Assembly (NCBI GenBank): GCA_012523305.1
Contig: JAAYIV010000019.1
Coordinates: 1 to 62,984 of the forward strand
From: Spirochaetales bacterium
GTDB taxonomy: Bacteria; Spirochaetota; Spirochaetia; Sphaerochaetales; Sphaerochaetaceae
Direction of reading: 5' to 3'
DNA: 62,984 nt
This document shows, piece by piece, positions 29,206 through 38,695 of this stretch. The stretch's first letter is position 1; every line of letters starts with the position of its first letter. Under the pieces are notes generated by a model that did not search any database, was not told the origin of the DNA, and saw only the letters and a list, made by a program, of their open reading frames with translations. The translations under genes were made by a program, and so were the position numbers.

Positions 29206-29607
29206 TTACCAAATTGTGCAGATCAGCTCACCGCCAACCTTCTTCTCGCTCGCTTTCTTTCCGGTAATGATTCCAGAAGAAGTCGATACGACCACGACTC
29301 CATAGCCATTGTAGACTCTAGGCATATCGCGGTACCCCGAATAGACTCTTCTCCCGGGAGTCGAGATTCGATCAATTCCGTGAAGTACGGGGTTCTGTTT
29401 CTCGTCGTACTTAAGGAACACTCGAATGAAATTCGAACCGTCTTTATTCACGACCTTTTTAAAATTCTTGATATACCCTTCATTCTTCAGGATCTTCACG
29501 ATCTGGAGCTTCATCCTCGATGTGGGAATCTCCACCTTCTCATGCCTAGCCTGGCTAGCATTCCTAATTTTTGTCAGCATATCTGCAACAGGATCACTTA
29601 TAGCCAT
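29206..29607 (-). CDS. rpsH: 30S ribosomal protein S8
   Basis: 133 residues. It starts [16 protein letters not shown] and has the conserved C-terminal RNA-binding part [52 protein letters not shown]. In E. coli, S8 binds 16S helix 21 and represses the spc operon at the rplE leader. No comparable site is evident here because rplE overlaps rplX by one base. Confidence 0.98.
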   Translation of the reverse strand: MAISDPVADMLTKIRNASQARHEKVEIPTSRMKLQIVKILKNEGYIKNFKKVVNKDGSNFIRVFLKYDEKQNPVLHGIDRISTPGRRVYSGYRDMPRVYNGYGVVVVSTSSGIITGKKASEKKVGGELICTIW

Positions 29608-29616
29608 CTTCTTCTC

Positions 29617-29802
29617 CTACCAGCTGGATTTGGTGACACCAGGAATCTGTCCTTCACTGGCCAACTTCCGAAAGCAAATCCTGCACATCTCGAACTTACG
29701 CATATACCCACGAGGACGTCCGCAAATCTTGCAACGACGTACTAGCCTGGTACTGAACTTCGGCGTTCTGTTCGCCTTGATGATCATTGATTTTTTTGCC
29801 AT
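29617..29802 (-). CDS. rpsN: 30S ribosomal protein S14, zinc-binding (type Z)
   Basis: 61 residues, the short zinc-ribbon form. Two CxxC pairs are present (CKIC and CRIC) separated by [12 protein letters not shown]. The end [11 protein letters not shown] is typical. S14 is a late 30S assembly protein of the head. A single zinc-type copy is visible in this window. It lies 15 bp after rplE. Confidence 0.97.
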   Translation of the reverse strand: MAKKSMIIKANRTPKFSTRLVRRCKICGRPRGYMRKFEMCRICFRKLASEGQIPGVTKSSW

Positions 29803-29817
29803 CTCTGTTACTCCACC

Positions 29818-30369
29818 TTATTTGCTGAAGGGCATTCCAAGCTTCTTCAGCAAGGCGAACCCTTCTTCATCGGTCTTGGCCGTCGTCACGATTGCAACGT
29901 TCAAACCACTTACCCGCTCAATTTTATCGTAATCGATCTCAGGAAAAATGATTTGCTCGGAAATTCCAAGAGCATAATTTCCGTTCCCGTCGAATGCATT
30001 CGGATTCACTCCCTTGAAGTCTTTGACCCGAGGAAGAGCAACACCAATAAGGCGTTCTAAAAAGAACCACATATTCTCACCGCGAAGTGTGACCATGGCA
30101 CCGATTTCCATTCCTGCTCTCAGTTTGAAGTTTGCAATGGATTTCCTTGCCTTGGTTTTCACCACATGCTGTCCTGTAATCTGTTCCAATTCTTTCACTG
30201 CCGCATCGAGAAGCTTTTTATTTACGATAGCTTCACCGACACCGACACTTACAGAAATTTTCTCAATTGCGGGAACCTGCATCTTAGACTTGTACCCGAA
30301 CTCTTTATATAATTCAGGAGCAACACTCTCGAGGTATTTTTTCTTCAAGCTAGGTATAAACTTATCCAT
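29818..30369 (-). CDS. rplE: 50S ribosomal protein L5
   Basis: 183 residues. It has [31 protein letters not shown] and the 5S rRNA-binding region [66 protein letters not shown]5 contacts P-site tRNA and 5S rRNA. Its ATG shares one base with the rplX stop (TGATG), so the two are coupled. Confidence 0.98.
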   Translation of the reverse strand: MDKFIPSLKKKYLESVAPELYKEFGYKSKMQVPAIEKISVSVGVGEAIVNKKLLDAAVKELEQITGQHVVKTKARKSIANFKLRAGMEIGAMVTLRGENMWFFLERLIGVALPRVKDFKGVNPNAFDGNGNYALGISEQIIFPEIDYDKIERVSGLNVAIVTTAKTDEEGFALLKKLGMPFSK

Positions 30370-30674
30370 CAGATCACTTCCCCGGTTTTCTTTGCGAAAC
30401 GTACTTTTTTGCCGTTCTCGTCGATCTTCATACCAATCCTAGTAGTATCTCCGTTCTTCAACAGATACGCTACATTGGAAACGTGGATCGGTGCCTCAAT
30501 CTCTTTGATGCCACCTTGGTCCTGCTGGTTACGTTTCTTCATCGTCTTTTTCACCAGGTTGACACTCTGTACAACGACTCGTTCGTTCTCGCGGTCAACC
30601 TTTAAAATCCGACCAGATTTACCTTTGTCTTTTCCAGCTAGAACTTTGACGTTGTCATTCTTCTTCAGCTTCAT
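30369..30674 (-). CDS. rplX: 50S ribosomal protein L24
   Basis: 101 residues. The KOW motif is clear near the start ([41 protein letters not shown]). The C-terminal half has [13 protein letters not shown]24 is one of the two assembly initiators of the 50S subunit and lies at the tunnel exit. It lies 11 bp after rplN and overlaps rplE by one base. Confidence 0.97.
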   Translation of the reverse strand: MKLKKNDNVKVLAGKDKGKSGRILKVDRENERVVVQSVNLVKKTMKKRNQQDQGGIKEIEAPIHVSNVAYLLKNGDTTRIGMKIDENGKKVRFAKKTGEVI

Positions 30675-30685
30675 GTTCCCAACTC

Positions 30686-31054
30686 CTACAACACTTCCGG
30701 CGCAAGAGAAACGATTTTTACGAAACCGACTTCACGAAGTTCGCGAGCAACCGGCCCAAAAATACGCTTACCGCGCGGGTTATTGTTGGCATCGATGACT
30801 ACACAAGCATTGTCATCGAACCTGATATAGGTACCGTCAGGTCTTCGGTATTCTTTTTTCGTCCGGACAATAACAGCTTTCAAGACATCACCCTTCTTGA
30901 TAGTGCCATTGGGGAGTGCATCCTTGACGGCCACTACGATGATATCACCGATTCCGGCTATCATCCGATGGCTGCCACCAAGGACTTTAATACACTGAAC
31001 CCGTTTGGCCCCACTATTATCCGCTACATTCAAATATGTTTGCATCTGTACCAT
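30686..31054 (-). CDS. rplN: 50S ribosomal protein L14
   Basis: 122 residues, the universal length. It starts [49 protein letters not shown] and ends [23 protein letters not shown]14 contacts L19 and the 30S subunit and is the docking site of RsfS. It lies 18 bp after rpsQ. Confidence 0.98.
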   Translation of the reverse strand: MVQMQTYLNVADNSGAKRVQCIKVLGGSHRMIAGIGDIIVVAVKDALPNGTIKKGDVLKAVIVRTKKEYRRPDGTYIRFDDNACVVIDANNNPRGKRIFGPVARELREVGFVKIVSLAPEVL

Positions 31055-31072
31055 GGCGTTGCTCCTTGACGA

Positions 31073-31324
31073 TTACTTCGCCCGTTCGACGATTTGCTCT
31101 AGGCGCCAGCATTTGTCCTTGCTGAGTCGACGACATTCGACCACACGCACCATGTCGCCAATGTGAGCATCATTGCGTTCGTCGTGAGCTTTCAACTTCT
31201 TGGTACGATTGACGTACTTTTTGTAGAGAGGATGAAGAGTTCTTGTCGAAACCGCAACAACTATGGTCTTGTCCATTTTGTCGCTTGTCACCAATCCGGT
31301 GAATCTTTTCTTGTTAGCTTCCAT
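31073..31324 (-). CDS. rpsQ: 30S ribosomal protein S17
   Basis: 83 residues. The OB fold shows [76 protein letters not shown], with all conserved basic residues that bind 16S helices 7 and 11. A primary 30S assembly protein. It lies 16 bp after rpmC. Confidence 0.97.
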   Translation of the reverse strand: MEANKKRFTGLVTSDKMDKTIVVAVSTRTLHPLYKKYVNRTKKLKAHDERNDAHIGDMVRVVECRRLSKDKCWRLEQIVERAK

Positions 31325-31340
31325 ACGGCGCGAGCCTCAC

Positions 31341-31547
31341 TTATTTCGATTTGACACGTATGCCGAGAGCATACTCGTGGATGAGCGTGTTCAACCTGGC
31401 AATCTGTCTTCTGGTCGTTCTAATTGCCAATGGATTCTCTACGTGACCGAGTACACGCGCCATCCTCAGGTTTAAAGCTTCACGACGAAGCTCGTCCCTT
31501 TTTGCTACTAATTCCGCATAGGTCAAGTCAGAATACGAATTTTTCAT
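31341..31547 (-). CDS. rpmC: 50S ribosomal protein L29
   Basis: 68 residues in a two-helix hairpin: YSDLTYAELVAKRDELRREALNLRMARVLGHVENPLAIRTTRRQIARLNTLIHEYALGIRVKSK. L29 lies at the tunnel exit next to L23. It lies 3 bp after rplP and is near the usual length. Confidence 0.95.
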   Translation of the reverse strand: MKNSYSDLTYAELVAKRDELRREALNLRMARVLGHVENPLAIRTTRRQIARLNTLIHEYALGIRVKSK

Positions 31548-31550
31548 AAC

Positions 31551-31967
31551 CTACTCCACATCCCTTCTCATAATGAACTTTGTCTTGATGGGAAGCTTCG
31601 AGGCGGCGAGTTGAAGAGCTTCGCGGGCGAGTTCTTCGTTTACTCCACCCATCTCAAACATAACCGCACCTGTCTTCACCACGGCGACCCAACCTTCGGG
31701 ATTCCCCTTACCGTTTCCTTGTCTTGTTTCGGCAGGCTTCTTGGTAAAAGGCATATCGGGGAAAATACGGATCCACACTTTTCCACCACGTTTGATGTGA
31801 CGGGTCATTGCAATACGGGCAGCTTCAATCTGCCTGTTGGTTATCCATTTTGGTTCAACCGCGATAAGGCCAAATTCGCCGAACGCAAGGTAATTACCGC
31901 GATGCGCGACACCGTCTCGCGTCCCTCTCTGCTTCTTCCGGTACTTTATTCTCTTAGGACTAAGCAT
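31551..31967 (-). CDS. rplP: 50S ribosomal protein L16
   Basis: 138 residues. It starts [33 protein letters not shown] and contains [59 protein letters not shown]16 organises the A-site and elbow region of tRNA. It lies 6 bp after rpsC. Confidence 0.98.
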   Translation of the reverse strand: MLSPKRIKYRKKQRGTRDGVAHRGNYLAFGEFGLIAVEPKWITNRQIEAARIAMTRHIKRGGKVWIRIFPDMPFTKKPAETRQGNGKGNPEGWVAVVKTGAVMFEMGGVNEELAREALQLAASKLPIKTKFIMRRDVE

Positions 31968-31973
31968 GGTGCA

Positions 31974-32687
31974 TCAACTCCTTGCCTCAACGCCTTCCAA
32001 ACGCTCTTTGGGTGATTTGCGCACCAAAAGACCGGCGTCGTCTTTCTTTGACTTGTCAAGGATTTCGCCATTGAACACCCAAACCTTTACTCCGATGACA
32101 CCGAAGGTGGTATTCGCCTGAGCAAACCCATAATCGATATCGGATCTTAAAGTGTGCAATGGAATCCTTCCATCCTTCAACCATTCAGATCCAGCAATTT
32201 CCTTACCGCCAAGACGTCCTGACACTTTAATCTTGACACCTTGGGCTCCGGCTTGCATCGCTTTGGAAATCGCAGTCTTCAATGCTCTGCGATGGCTGCC
32301 ACGGTTAACCAACTGCTTGGCCACATTAGCTGCGATAAGCTGAGCATCAGCATCGGGCTTCTTTATCTCTTTAATTTTGATCTGGATCTTCTTGTCCGTG
32401 AGGCCTTGCAGACGTGCACCAAGTTTTTCGACATTCGCACCCTTCGAGCCAATAATGATACCAGGGCGACTGGTTGCGATTGTCAATGAAACTCGTTGGG
32501 GTTTGCGAACTATCTCTACATCAGAGATTTCCGCACCCTGAACCTCGGGACAAGACAGAAGCGCCTTGCGGAGTTTAAGATCCTCATGCAACGTCGCCGC
32601 ATATTCCCTCGGATCAACATACCACTTGGATTTCCACGTTTTGTTCACTCCCAAACGGAGACCGATCGGATTAACTTTCTGGCCCAT
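31974..32687 (-). CDS. rpsC: 30S ribosomal protein S3
   Basis: 237 residues. The N-terminal KH domain (RPGIIIGSKGANVEKLGARL) binds rRNA. The C-terminal domain has QGVKIKVSGRLGGKEIAGSEWLKDGRIPLHTLRSDIDYGFAQANTTFGVIGVKVWVFNGE. S3 lines the mRNA entry tunnel with S4 and S5 and helps the helicase activity of the ribosome. It directly abuts rplV with no spacer. Confidence 0.98.
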   Translation of the reverse strand: MGQKVNPIGLRLGVNKTWKSKWYVDPREYAATLHEDLKLRKALLSCPEVQGAEISDVEIVRKPQRVSLTIATSRPGIIIGSKGANVEKLGARLQGLTDKKIQIKIKEIKKPDADAQLIAANVAKQLVNRGSHRRALKTAISKAMQAGAQGVKIKVSGRLGGKEIAGSEWLKDGRIPLHTLRSDIDYGFAQANTTFGVIGVKVWVFNGEILDKSKKDDAGLLVRKSPKERLEGVEARS

Positions 32688-33044
32688 TTATTTCCCCACC
32701 TTCTCGTCAAGCACTACAGTGATGTGGCACTGTCTTTTCAACAGTATGTCACGTCTTCCATGAGACCTCGGCCAAACTCTTTTCATCCGAGGACCATCAT
32801 CTACACATAGTTCCGCAACGACGAGTTGTTCCTCGTCAAGGCGCTTATTTTGGCTCATTGCATTTGCCGCAGCTGATTGCACTACCTTTTTTATCAGATA
32901 GGCGCCCTTCTGGGGCATAGCGTCAAGAATTGCCATGGCCTCGACATACGGCTTTCTCCTCACCAGGTCAGCGACTGGGCGAACCTTTGAAGGGGAGGCC
33001 GGTAAGTACTTTGCACATGCTCTAAAACCTTTTTTTGCTTCCAT
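32688..33044 (-). CDS. rplV: 50S ribosomal protein L22
   Basis: 118 residues. It has the [52 protein letters not shown]-type core and the beta hairpin [29 protein letters not shown], whose tip narrows the peptide tunnel. The macrolide-relevant loop has no deletion that I can see. It lies between rpsS (17 bp) and rpsC. Confidence 0.97.
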   Translation of the reverse strand: [118 protein letters not shown]

Positions 33045-33061
33045 TTCGTTATCCTACCCGC

Positions 33062-33340
33062 TTACTTTTTCGCTTTCTTGTCACTAGCAGTGTGGCCACG
33101 GAAGATCCGAGTGGGAGCAAACTCACCGAGCTTATGCCCGACCAAGTTCTCCGTGACGAACACCGGCACCCAGGTCTTGCCGTTGTAGACGGAAATCGTA
33201 TAACCAACCATTTCTGGGATGATCGTGGAAGTACGAGAATACGTCTTGATCATCTGCTTTTGGCCTGACTTGTTTGCTTCAGAAATCCTTTTAAAAAGCT
33301 TTTTCTCAATAAAAGGACCTTTCTTGATTGATCTAGCCAC
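33062..33340 (-). CDS. rpsS: 30S ribosomal protein S19
   Basis: 92 residues. It starts [18 protein letters not shown] and ends [24 protein letters not shown], both strongly conserved. S19 sits in the 30S head with S13 and contacts A-site tRNA. It lies 10 bp after rplB. Confidence 0.98.
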   Translation of the reverse strand: MARSIKKGPFIEKKLFKRISEANKSGQKQMIKTYSRTSTIIPEMVGYTISVYNGKTWVPVFVTENLVGHKLGEFAPTRIFRGHTASDKKAKK

Positions 33341-33350
33341 TTTTCTACTC

Positions 33351-34175
33351 CTACTTCCGCTTCTTCACGATGAATGAGCCCGAAGGCTTATTCTTCTTGC
33401 GTGTCTTGTACCCCTTAGTGGGAAGTCCCCACGGAGTCACAGGATGACGCCCAGCGGCCGTTTTTCCTTCACCACCACCATGCGGGTGATCGACAGGGTT
33501 CATCGCTACACCGCGTACCTTTGGCCTTTTGCCCAGCCATCTGTTGCGGCCGGCTTTACCCAGTGATACGTTCATATGGTCTTCGTTCCCAAGATTCCCA
33601 AGAGTAGCCATGCATTCGCCGAACACCATTCTCATCTCGCCCGAAGGTAACTTGAGAGTAACGTAGTCGCCTTCCTTGGCCACGATTGTCGCACCCAAAC
33701 CAGCACTACGAACCATTTGTCCACCCTTACCCAATTGAAGCTCAATGTTATGTACGGTAAGGCCGAGAGGTATATTCTTCATAGGCAATGCGTTGCCGAC
33801 TTCGATTGGTGCATCGGGACCACTAAGAACCTTCATACCTACTTTGATGCCCTTCGGAGCGAGGATATAGCGCTTTTCACCATCAGCATAGAATACCAAA
33901 GCGATATTAGCACTGCGGTTAGGATCATATTCAATTGTCTTAACCGTTCCGGGAACACCAAACTTATCACGCTTGAAGTCAATAATTCTGTAAGCTCTCT
34001 TATGACCGCCGCCTCTGCGTCGAACACTGATGCGACCGAAGGAGTCGCGTCCCGCACCACGATGAAGATTCTTGGTCAACGACTTTTCGCTCGTATCGGT
34101 CGTCAAATCATCGAATACCAATGTGGTCTTCTGACGGAGTCCAGGAGTGTACGGTTTATATTTCTTAAGTGCCAT
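33351..34175 (-). CDS. rplB: 50S ribosomal protein L2
   Basis: 274 residues. It has the conserved [15 protein letters not shown] start, [23 protein letters not shown], and the peptidyl-transferase-facing loop [43 protein letters not shown] with its essential His. L2 is required for subunit joining and peptide-bond formation. It lies 13 bp after rplW. Confidence 0.98.
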   Translation of the reverse strand: MALKKYKPYTPGLRQKTTLVFDDLTTDTSEKSLTKNLHRGAGRDSFGRISVRRRGGGHKRAYRIIDFKRDKFGVPGTVKTIEYDPNRSANIALVFYADGEKRYILAPKGIKVGMKVLSGPDAPIEVGNALPMKNIPLGLTVHNIELQLGKGGQMVRSAGLGATIVAKEGDYVTLKLPSGEMRMVFGECMATLGNLGNEDHMNVSLGKAGRNRWLGKRPKVRGVAMNPVDHPHGGGEGKTAAGRHPVTPWGLPTKGYKTRKKNKPSGSFIVKKRK

Positions 34176-34188
34176 GACTTGTTACCTC

Positions 34189-34491
34189 CTAAACACCTTC
34201 GATAGCTTGGATCGACTGCCCTTTTTCAAGGGTTACGACTGCTTTCTTCCAATCACCCGTCGTACCAGCGATATGACCGCTTTTCGTCCGGGTAAATTTC
34301 GGTTTTCCTTTCATGATCATTACATTGCATTTGGTAGCCTTCACATTGAAAAGCTCCTTAATTGCATCCATGATCATGAACTTGTTCGCGTCCATGTGGA
34401 CCTTGAACGTGTACTTTTTAGCTTCCGCTTCCCGTGCCAAGTTCGATTTCTCGGTTAACACAGGTTCGATTATTATCTGATCTGCTCTCAC
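34189..34491 (-). CDS. rplW: 50S ribosomal protein L23 (GTG start)
   Basis: 100 residues if translation starts at the GTG at 34491 (MRADQIIIEPVLTEKSNLA). The frame stays open 49 codons further upstream into rplD, but those residues are shadow sequence, and AAGGGG stands 7 nt before the GTG. L23 is the docking site for trigger factor and SRP at the tunnel exit. The end TGDWKKAVVTLEKGQSIQAIEGV is typical. It begins 10 bp after rplD. Confidence 0.95.
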   Translation of the reverse strand: MRADQIIIEPVLTEKSNLAREAEAKKYTFKVHMDANKFMIMDAIKELFNVKATKCNVMIMKGKPKFTRTKSGHIAGTTGDWKKAVVTLEKGQSIQAIEGV

Positions 34492-34501
34492 ATTCGGCCC
34501 C

Positions 34502-35161
34502 TTATTTGTCCCCGTAGAACTCGTTAAGATTCGTTGCAGCCTGCTCCAGCACCAGAACCTTTCTTCCGTAAAGGAGTTCCTTCGCAGAAAGGCGGTTAAA
34601 AGAAAGAACACGTAAGTAAGGAATATTCCTCGCAGCACGCCGCATCATAACATCATCGTCTTTCAGAATAAGGACCGTGCGCTTCTCATCTTTCACAAAA
34701 TTCTTGATAATCGCAGCCAAATCCTTAGTCTTACCACTTTCCACGGTGAAATCTTCAACCACCACAAGCCGATCTTCTTGCACAGAGAGTGACAAAAGCG
34801 ATTTCATAGCAAGACGCTTAATCTTCTTGGGAATCGTGTAGCTGTAATCTCTGGGTTTCGGTCCGAAAATCGTCCCGCCACCTACCCAAATCGGAGACTT
34901 CTTATCTCCGGCTCGGGCGTTACCTGTTCCCTTCTGCTTATAGGGTTTCGCATTACTATAATTTACTTCGCCACGAGTTTTTGTGGAGGCAGTTCCAACA
35001 CGGCGGTTTGCCAACTCATTGTTCACGGCGTAGTAGATCGAACCAGTACTCAACTTATTCGTATTATTATCTTCGTCTGAATCGACTCGATTAAATACCT
35101 CATCATTGAGTGTTATGGTACGTAACTCTTCACCTTTAATTGAATAGACTTTCGTTTCCAT
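34502..35161 (-). CDS. rplD: 50S ribosomal protein L4
   Basis: 219 residues. It contains the tunnel loop region [85 protein letters not shown] and a Rossmann-like C-terminal half. In E. coli, L4 also represses the S10 operon by attenuation at the leader. The hairpin before rpsJ in this window is a candidate target. It lies 9 bp after rplC. Confidence 0.98.
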   Translation of the reverse strand: METKVYSIKGEELRTITLNDEVFNRVDSDEDNNTNKLSTGSIYYAVNNELANRRVGTASTKTRGEVNYSNAKPYKQKGTGNARAGDKKSPIWVGGGTIFGPKPRDYSYTIPKKIKRLAMKSLLSLSVQEDRLVVVEDFTVESGKTKDLAAIIKNFVKDEKRTVLILKDDDVMMRRAARNIPYLRVLSFNRLSAKELLYGRKVLVLEQAATNLNEFYGDK

Positions 35162-35170
35162 ATCTCGCCT

Positions 35171-35791
35171 CTACTTCTTCTTCGCTTTCTGCACGATGAC
35201 GACACTCTGGGCGGGACCGGGAATCGCTCCCTTCACCAACAACACCTGCATCTCTTCGTCGACACGAATCACGCGGAGATTCTGAACAGTGACCCGTTCA
35301 TTCCCCATGCGACCAGCCATTTTTTTACCCTTAAAAGTCTTAGAGGGGGATGATGACATGGCAGTACCACCGATATCGCGATGGAACTTGGAACCGTGGG
35401 TTGCTCTTCCTCCGGCGAAACCATGACGTTTCATACCACCTTGGAATCCTTTACCTTTCGAAGTTCCGACCACATCAACAAACATGACATCTTTGAACAT
35501 GTTTACACCCATCACTTCGCCGACTGCAGCTTCCTTATCGAAATCACGCATCTCGACAAGTGTCTTCTTTGGCGCACAGACACCTTCAAACTGCCCTGCA
35601 TACGGTTTCGTGGTTTGGCTCTTCTTTTTGTCGAAGGAACCGAGAACGCATGAACTATAGCCGTGTTTCTCAACGGTGCGATTCTCAACAACCACGTTAT
35701 CCTCTATTTTTATTACAGTCACAGGAGTAAGCTTGCCGTTAGCGTCAAACACCTGTGTCATTCCTATTTTTTTGCCGATAAGCCCTAACAT
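35171..35791 (-). CDS. rplC: 50S ribosomal protein L3
   Basis: 206 residues. It starts LGLIGKKIGMTQVFDANGKLTPVTVI and has the central extension TSKGKGFQGGMKRHGFAGGRATHGSKFHRDIGGTAMSSSPSKTFKGKKMAGRMGNERVTVQNLRV, which reaches the peptidyl-transferase centre. An assembly initiator of the 50S subunit. It lies 17 bp after rpsJ. Confidence 0.98.
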   Translation of the reverse strand: MLGLIGKKIGMTQVFDANGKLTPVTVIKIEDNVVVENRTVEKHGYSSCVLGSFDKKKSQTTKPYAGQFEGVCAPKKTLVEMRDFDKEAAVGEVMGVNMFKDVMFVDVVGTSKGKGFQGGMKRHGFAGGRATHGSKFHRDIGGTAMSSSPSKTFKGKKMAGRMGNERVTVQNLRVIRVDEEMQVLLVKGAIPGPAQSVVIVQKAKKK

Positions 35792-35808
35792 CTCTTACCT
35801 CAACTCAG

Positions 35809-36117
35809 TCACTGCTTAATCTCTACATCCACGCCTGCGGGAAGCTCAAGCTTCATCAGGGCATCCATGACTTTTGATGTAGGATCCAGAATGTCGATCA
35901 ACCTCTTGTGAGTTCTCATCTCGAACTGTTCGCGAGACTTTTTGTTGACAAAGGGCGACCTCAGAACCGTATATTTGTTGATTCGAGTCGGTAAGGGTAC
36001 GGGGCCGGAGACTTTGGCACCAGCCTTCACCACTGTCTGCACGATAGCCTTTGCGCTCTGCTCAACAAGCTCAATGTCAAAACCCCTCAGCCGTACCCGG
36101 ATTCTATCCTTAGCCAT
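35809..36117 (-). CDS. rpsJ: 30S ribosomal protein S10 (NusE)
   Basis: 102 residues from the second of two adjacent ATGs (36117). This ATG has a GGAGG site 4 nt upstream and gives the standard start [14 protein letters not shown]. The frame reads back into the terminator hairpin, which is not coding. S10 is a 30S head protein and, as NusE, joins NusB in antitermination. It is the first gene of the S10 block, 63 bp after tuf, and directly follows a terminator-like hairpin. Confidence 0.97.
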   Translation of the reverse strand: MAKDRIRVRLRGFDIELVEQSAKAIVQTVVKAGAKVSGPVPLPTRINKYTVLRSPFVNKKSREQFEMRTHKRLIDILDPTSKVMDALMKLELPAGVDVEIKQ

Positions 36118-36126
36118 CATTCCTCC

Positions 36127-36169
36127 AAAAAACGGGTCTTGCCCGCTACACTTTTGGTGCGGGCAAGAC
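36127..36169 (-). terminator. Attenuator/terminator hairpin between tuf and rpsJ
   Basis: The minus strand has GTCTTGCCCGC (36159-36169), a 12-nt loop and GCGGGCAAGAC (36136-36146). This is a perfect 11-bp stem followed by CCG and then six T (36127-36132), which run directly into the GGAGG of rpsJ. No promoter can fit between hairpin and gene, so all rpsJ transcription must read through it. This suggests regulated attenuation or partial termination. Confidence 0.75.
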
Positions 36170-36180
36170 ATTCGTCATAA

Positions 36181-37371
36181 TTACTCAATAATCTCGACTA
36201 CTTGGCCTGAAGCAACAGTCTTGCCACCTTCGCGAATAGCGAAGCGGAGACCTTTGTCCATGGCTACCGGGTGGATCAATTCAATCTTCAATTCGGTGTT
36301 ATCACCAGGAAGCACCATCTGCTTTTCTTCAGGAAGGGTCACAGTTCCGGTAATATCGGTGGTTCTGAAATAGAACTGAGGTCTGTATCCACTGAAGAAC
36401 GGAGAGTGACGACCACCTTCCTCTTTGCTCAACACATACACGGTACCAAGGAATTTGGCATGGGGAGTAATTGTCTTGGGCTTTGCAAGAACCTGGCCGC
36501 GGACAACTTCTTTCTTGTCAACACCACGCAACAAAGCTCCGATATTATCACCAGCCTGACCTTCATCAAGCAACTTGTTGAACATTTCAACACCAGTACA
36601 AACGGTGTCTTTTGTTTCTTTGATACCAACGATTGAAACAGGATCGTTTACGTGGATAATACCGCGTTCAACCCTACCGGTAACAACTGTTCCACGACCA
36701 GAGATGGAGAAAATATCTTCAATCGGCATGAGGAATGGCTTGTCAACAGCACGTTCTGGAAGCGGAATATAGGTATCCATCGCATCAAGCAGGTCTTGGA
36801 TGCATTTGTTCTTCTCGGAATCATCCGGATGCTCCAAAGCTTCATAGGCAGACCCTTTGACAACAGGTGCGTTTGCTCCGTCAAAGTTAAAGAACGAGAG
36901 CAAGTCTCTCATCTCTTCTTCAACGAGCTCGATGAGATCGGGATCGTCAACCATATCAGTCTTATTAATGAAGACAACAATAGCGGGTACTCCTACCTGA
37001 CGTGCAAGAAGGATGTGTTCCCTGGTTTGTGCCATCGCGCCGTCGGTTGCCGCAACTACGATAATCGCACCGTCCATCTGGGCTGCACCGGTAATCATAT
37101 TCTTGATGTAGTCAGCGTGTCCCGGGCAGTCAACGTGAGCATAGTGGCGATGAGCGCTCTGATACTCAACGTGTCTGGTATTAATGGTGATACCACGAGC
37201 TTTTTCTTCGGGCGCATTGTCGATATCATCATACTTCAAGACTTTGTCACCGAATGAGCGTCCGCAATACATTGAAATCGCTGCGGTGAGGGTAGTCTTG
37301 CCATGGTCGATGTGACCGATGGTTCCAACGTTCACATGTGGCTTTGTTCTTGAAAATTTTTCTTTAGCCAT
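36181..37371 (-). CDS. tuf: Elongation factor Tu
   Basis: 396 residues. GTPase motifs are [37 protein letters not shown] and NKTDMVDD, followed by domains 2 and 3 ending [14 protein letters not shown]. The P-loop has Ile where most bacteria have Val (GHVDHGKT), a conservative change. EF-Tu carries aminoacyl-tRNA to the ribosome. It heads the S10-spc-alpha unit: it has its own strong promoter after the rpsG terminator and a leader of about 270 nt. fusA, its usual neighbour, is not here. Confidence 0.98.
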   Translation of the reverse strand: MAKEKFSRTKPHVNVGTIGHIDHGKTTLTAAISMYCGRSFGDKVLKYDDIDNAPEEKARGITINTRHVEYQSAHRHYAHVDCPGHADYIKNMITGAAQMDGAIIVVAATDGAMAQTREHILLARQVGVPAIVVFINKTDMVDDPDLIELVEEEMRDLLSFFNFDGANAPVVKGSAYEALEHPDDSEKNKCIQDLLDAMDTYIPLPERAVDKPFLMPIEDIFSISGRGTVVTGRVERGIIHVNDPVSIVGIKETKDTVCTGVEMFNKLLDEGQAGDNIGALLRGVDKKEVVRGQVLAKPKTITPHAKFLGTVYVLSKEEGGRHSPFFSGYRPQFYFRTTDITGTVTLPEEKQMVLPGDNTELKIELIHPVAMDKGLRFAIREGGKTVASGQVVEIIE

Positions 37372-37642
37372 CAGTTCCTCCTTGTGACTCTCTCAAAGGT
37401 CACAAACTTCATTTCTATAAAGGCAAGACGCCTTTACCTTCAAATGGAGAGACAAACGGCATACTGTTGGACAGGGATAAGGGAAGGATCCAGAGGTCGA
37501 ATACCGACTTGAGTACACGACATAGTACAGATTTCAAAAGTCTGTAAACTGGAACCACCTTACCACCCGTGCTTTTCCCAGCAGGATGATTGGTTTGGCT
37601 CTTACATCTTCAATAGCACAAGAGGCCTTCTCTGAAGACGCC
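37372..37642 (-). promoter_or_regulatory. Long structured 5' leader of tuf
   Basis: Almost 400 bp (37372-37768) separate rpsG from tuf, and no open frame is convincing. About 270 nt of this should be transcribed as the tuf leader. It contains TAAAGGC-GTCTT-GCCTTTA (perfect 7-bp hairpin near 37419-37437) and TTGTGAC-N10-GTCACAA (near 37381-37405), whose 3' arm abuts the AGGAGG of tuf. The 11-mer AAAGGCGTCTT occurs twice, at 37425-37435 and 37635-37645. No known riboswitch is recognised. Confidence 0.55.
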
Positions 37643-37648
37643 TTTGCC

Positions 37649-37677
37649 ACTATAGTGACTTTGACAAAATGTGTCAA
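37649..37677 (-). promoter_or_regulatory. Promoter of tuf and the S10-spc-alpha operon
   Basis: The minus strand has a perfect TTGACA (37672-37677), a 17-bp spacer and TATAGT (37649-37654). The -35 box is one arm of an inverted repeat TTGACA-N5-TGTCAA (37661-37677). It follows the rpsG terminator by about 35 bp. Confidence 0.85.
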
Positions 37678-37681
37678 GCCG

Positions 37682-37740
37682 AATTACTAAAAACAAAAAG
37701 AAATAAATAGAGGCCGACATACAATTTGCACACCGGCCTT
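37682..37740 (-). terminator. Terminator after rpsG
   Basis: AGGCCG pairs with CGGCCT (37734-37739 and 37711-37716). The stem can extend inward through seven more pairs, many of them G-U, to a tiny loop. The 3' side is T-rich (TATTTATTTCTTTTTGTTTTT). It ends the rpoBC-rpsLG unit 29 nt after the rpsG stop. Confidence 0.8.
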
Positions 37741-37768
37741 CACAATCCAATCAAAAGCAGTAAACAAA

Positions 37769-38239
37769 TTAGCGATTATGCGAAGAGAAAGCTTTGTTCG
37801 CTTCTGCCATTCTATGGGTATCTTCCTTCTTCTTGAAAGCTGATCCCGTATTGGCATATGCATCCAGCAATTCTGATGACAATTTCTCGCTCATCGATTT
37901 ACCGTTGCGGGCCCTTGCAGCGGTAATGATCCAACGCATGGCCAAAGCTTCCCTACGATTATCCTTAATCTCTACAGGAACCTGATAGGTAGCTCCGCCG
38001 ACACGCCTTGACTTTACTTCAACTACCGGCTTTACGTTTTCAAGAGCTTTCAGAAATACATCCAGAGGAGCTTCGCCGCTCTTTTCACCGACAGTCGCAA
38101 GGGCTTGATAGATAATGGAAGTGCTGATGGATTTCTTTCCAGCAAGCATCATCCGACGAATAAACTTTTCAACTACAATACTGTTATACACTGCATCGGG
38201 GAGGATTTCACGCACCGGTGCCACTGTTCTTCTTGCCAT
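37769..38239 (-). CDS. rpsG: 30S ribosomal protein S7
   Basis: 156 residues. It has [63 protein letters not shown] and ends [21 protein letters not shown]7 starts assembly of the 30S head and contacts the E site. It lies 15 bp after rpsL and is the last gene before a terminator. In E. coli, fusA follows here, but it is absent. Confidence 0.98.
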   Translation of the reverse strand: MARRTVAPVREILPDAVYNSIVVEKFIRRMMLAGKKSISTSIIYQALATVGEKSGEAPLDVFLKALENVKPVVEVKSRRVGGATYQVPVEIKDNRREALAMRWIITAARARNGKSMSEKLSSELLDAYANTGSAFKKKEDTHRMAEANKAFSSHNR

Positions 38240-38254
38240 ATTCTTATCTCTCCC

Positions 38255-38629
38255 TTAAGCTTTTGGCTTTTTAGCACCATACTTGGACCTACTTCTCTTG
38301 CGATCAGAGACTCCAAGGGTATCTTTAGCTCCTCTGATGATGTGATAACGCACACCAGGGAGGTCCTTAACTCTTCCACCGCGCATCAGCACGACGGAGT
38401 GTTCCTGTAAATTGTGACCGATACCTGGGATATAGGCGGTCACTTCAATTCCGTTAGAAAGACGTACACGGGCAACTTTTCTTAACGCTGAGTTCGGCTT
38501 CTTCGGTGTTACGGTCATAACCCTCGTGCATACACCACGCTTCTGGGGACAACCCTGAAGAGCCGGAGCTTTCGTTTTGTTAGCCTTCGATGTTCGTCCA
38601 TATCGTATCAATTGGTTGATAGTAGGCAT
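38255..38629 (-). CDS. rpsL: 30S ribosomal protein S12
   Basis: 124 residues. It starts [23 protein letters not shown] and has the decoding loops [15 protein letters not shown] and [17 protein letters not shown]. The lysines equivalent to E. coli Lys42 and Lys87 are present, so no streptomycin-resistance substitution is seen. It follows rpoC by 156 bp with two hairpins between. Confidence 0.98.
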   Translation of the reverse strand: MPTINQLIRYGRTSKANKTKAPALQGCPQKRGVCTRVMTVTPKKPNSALRKVARVRLSNGIEVTAYIPGIGHNLQEHSVVLMRGGRVKDLPGVRYHIIRGAKDTLGVSDRKRSRSKYGAKKPKA

Positions 38630-38695
38630 CTGTTCGATACACTCCCTTTGTTCTTAGTAACAATGACGGATTTCATATACCCGGCATCCCGAGAA

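Noticed and set aside
34492-34638. L23 with a 49-residue hydrophobic N-terminal extension
   Set aside because: The extension is the rplD sequence in another frame; a GTG with AAGGGG upstream gives the normal L23 length.
37372-37768. A small gene or tRNA between rpsG and tuf
   Set aside because: No cloverleaf can be drawn and no frame has a start with a ribosome-binding site; the interval is explained by terminator, promoter and leader.
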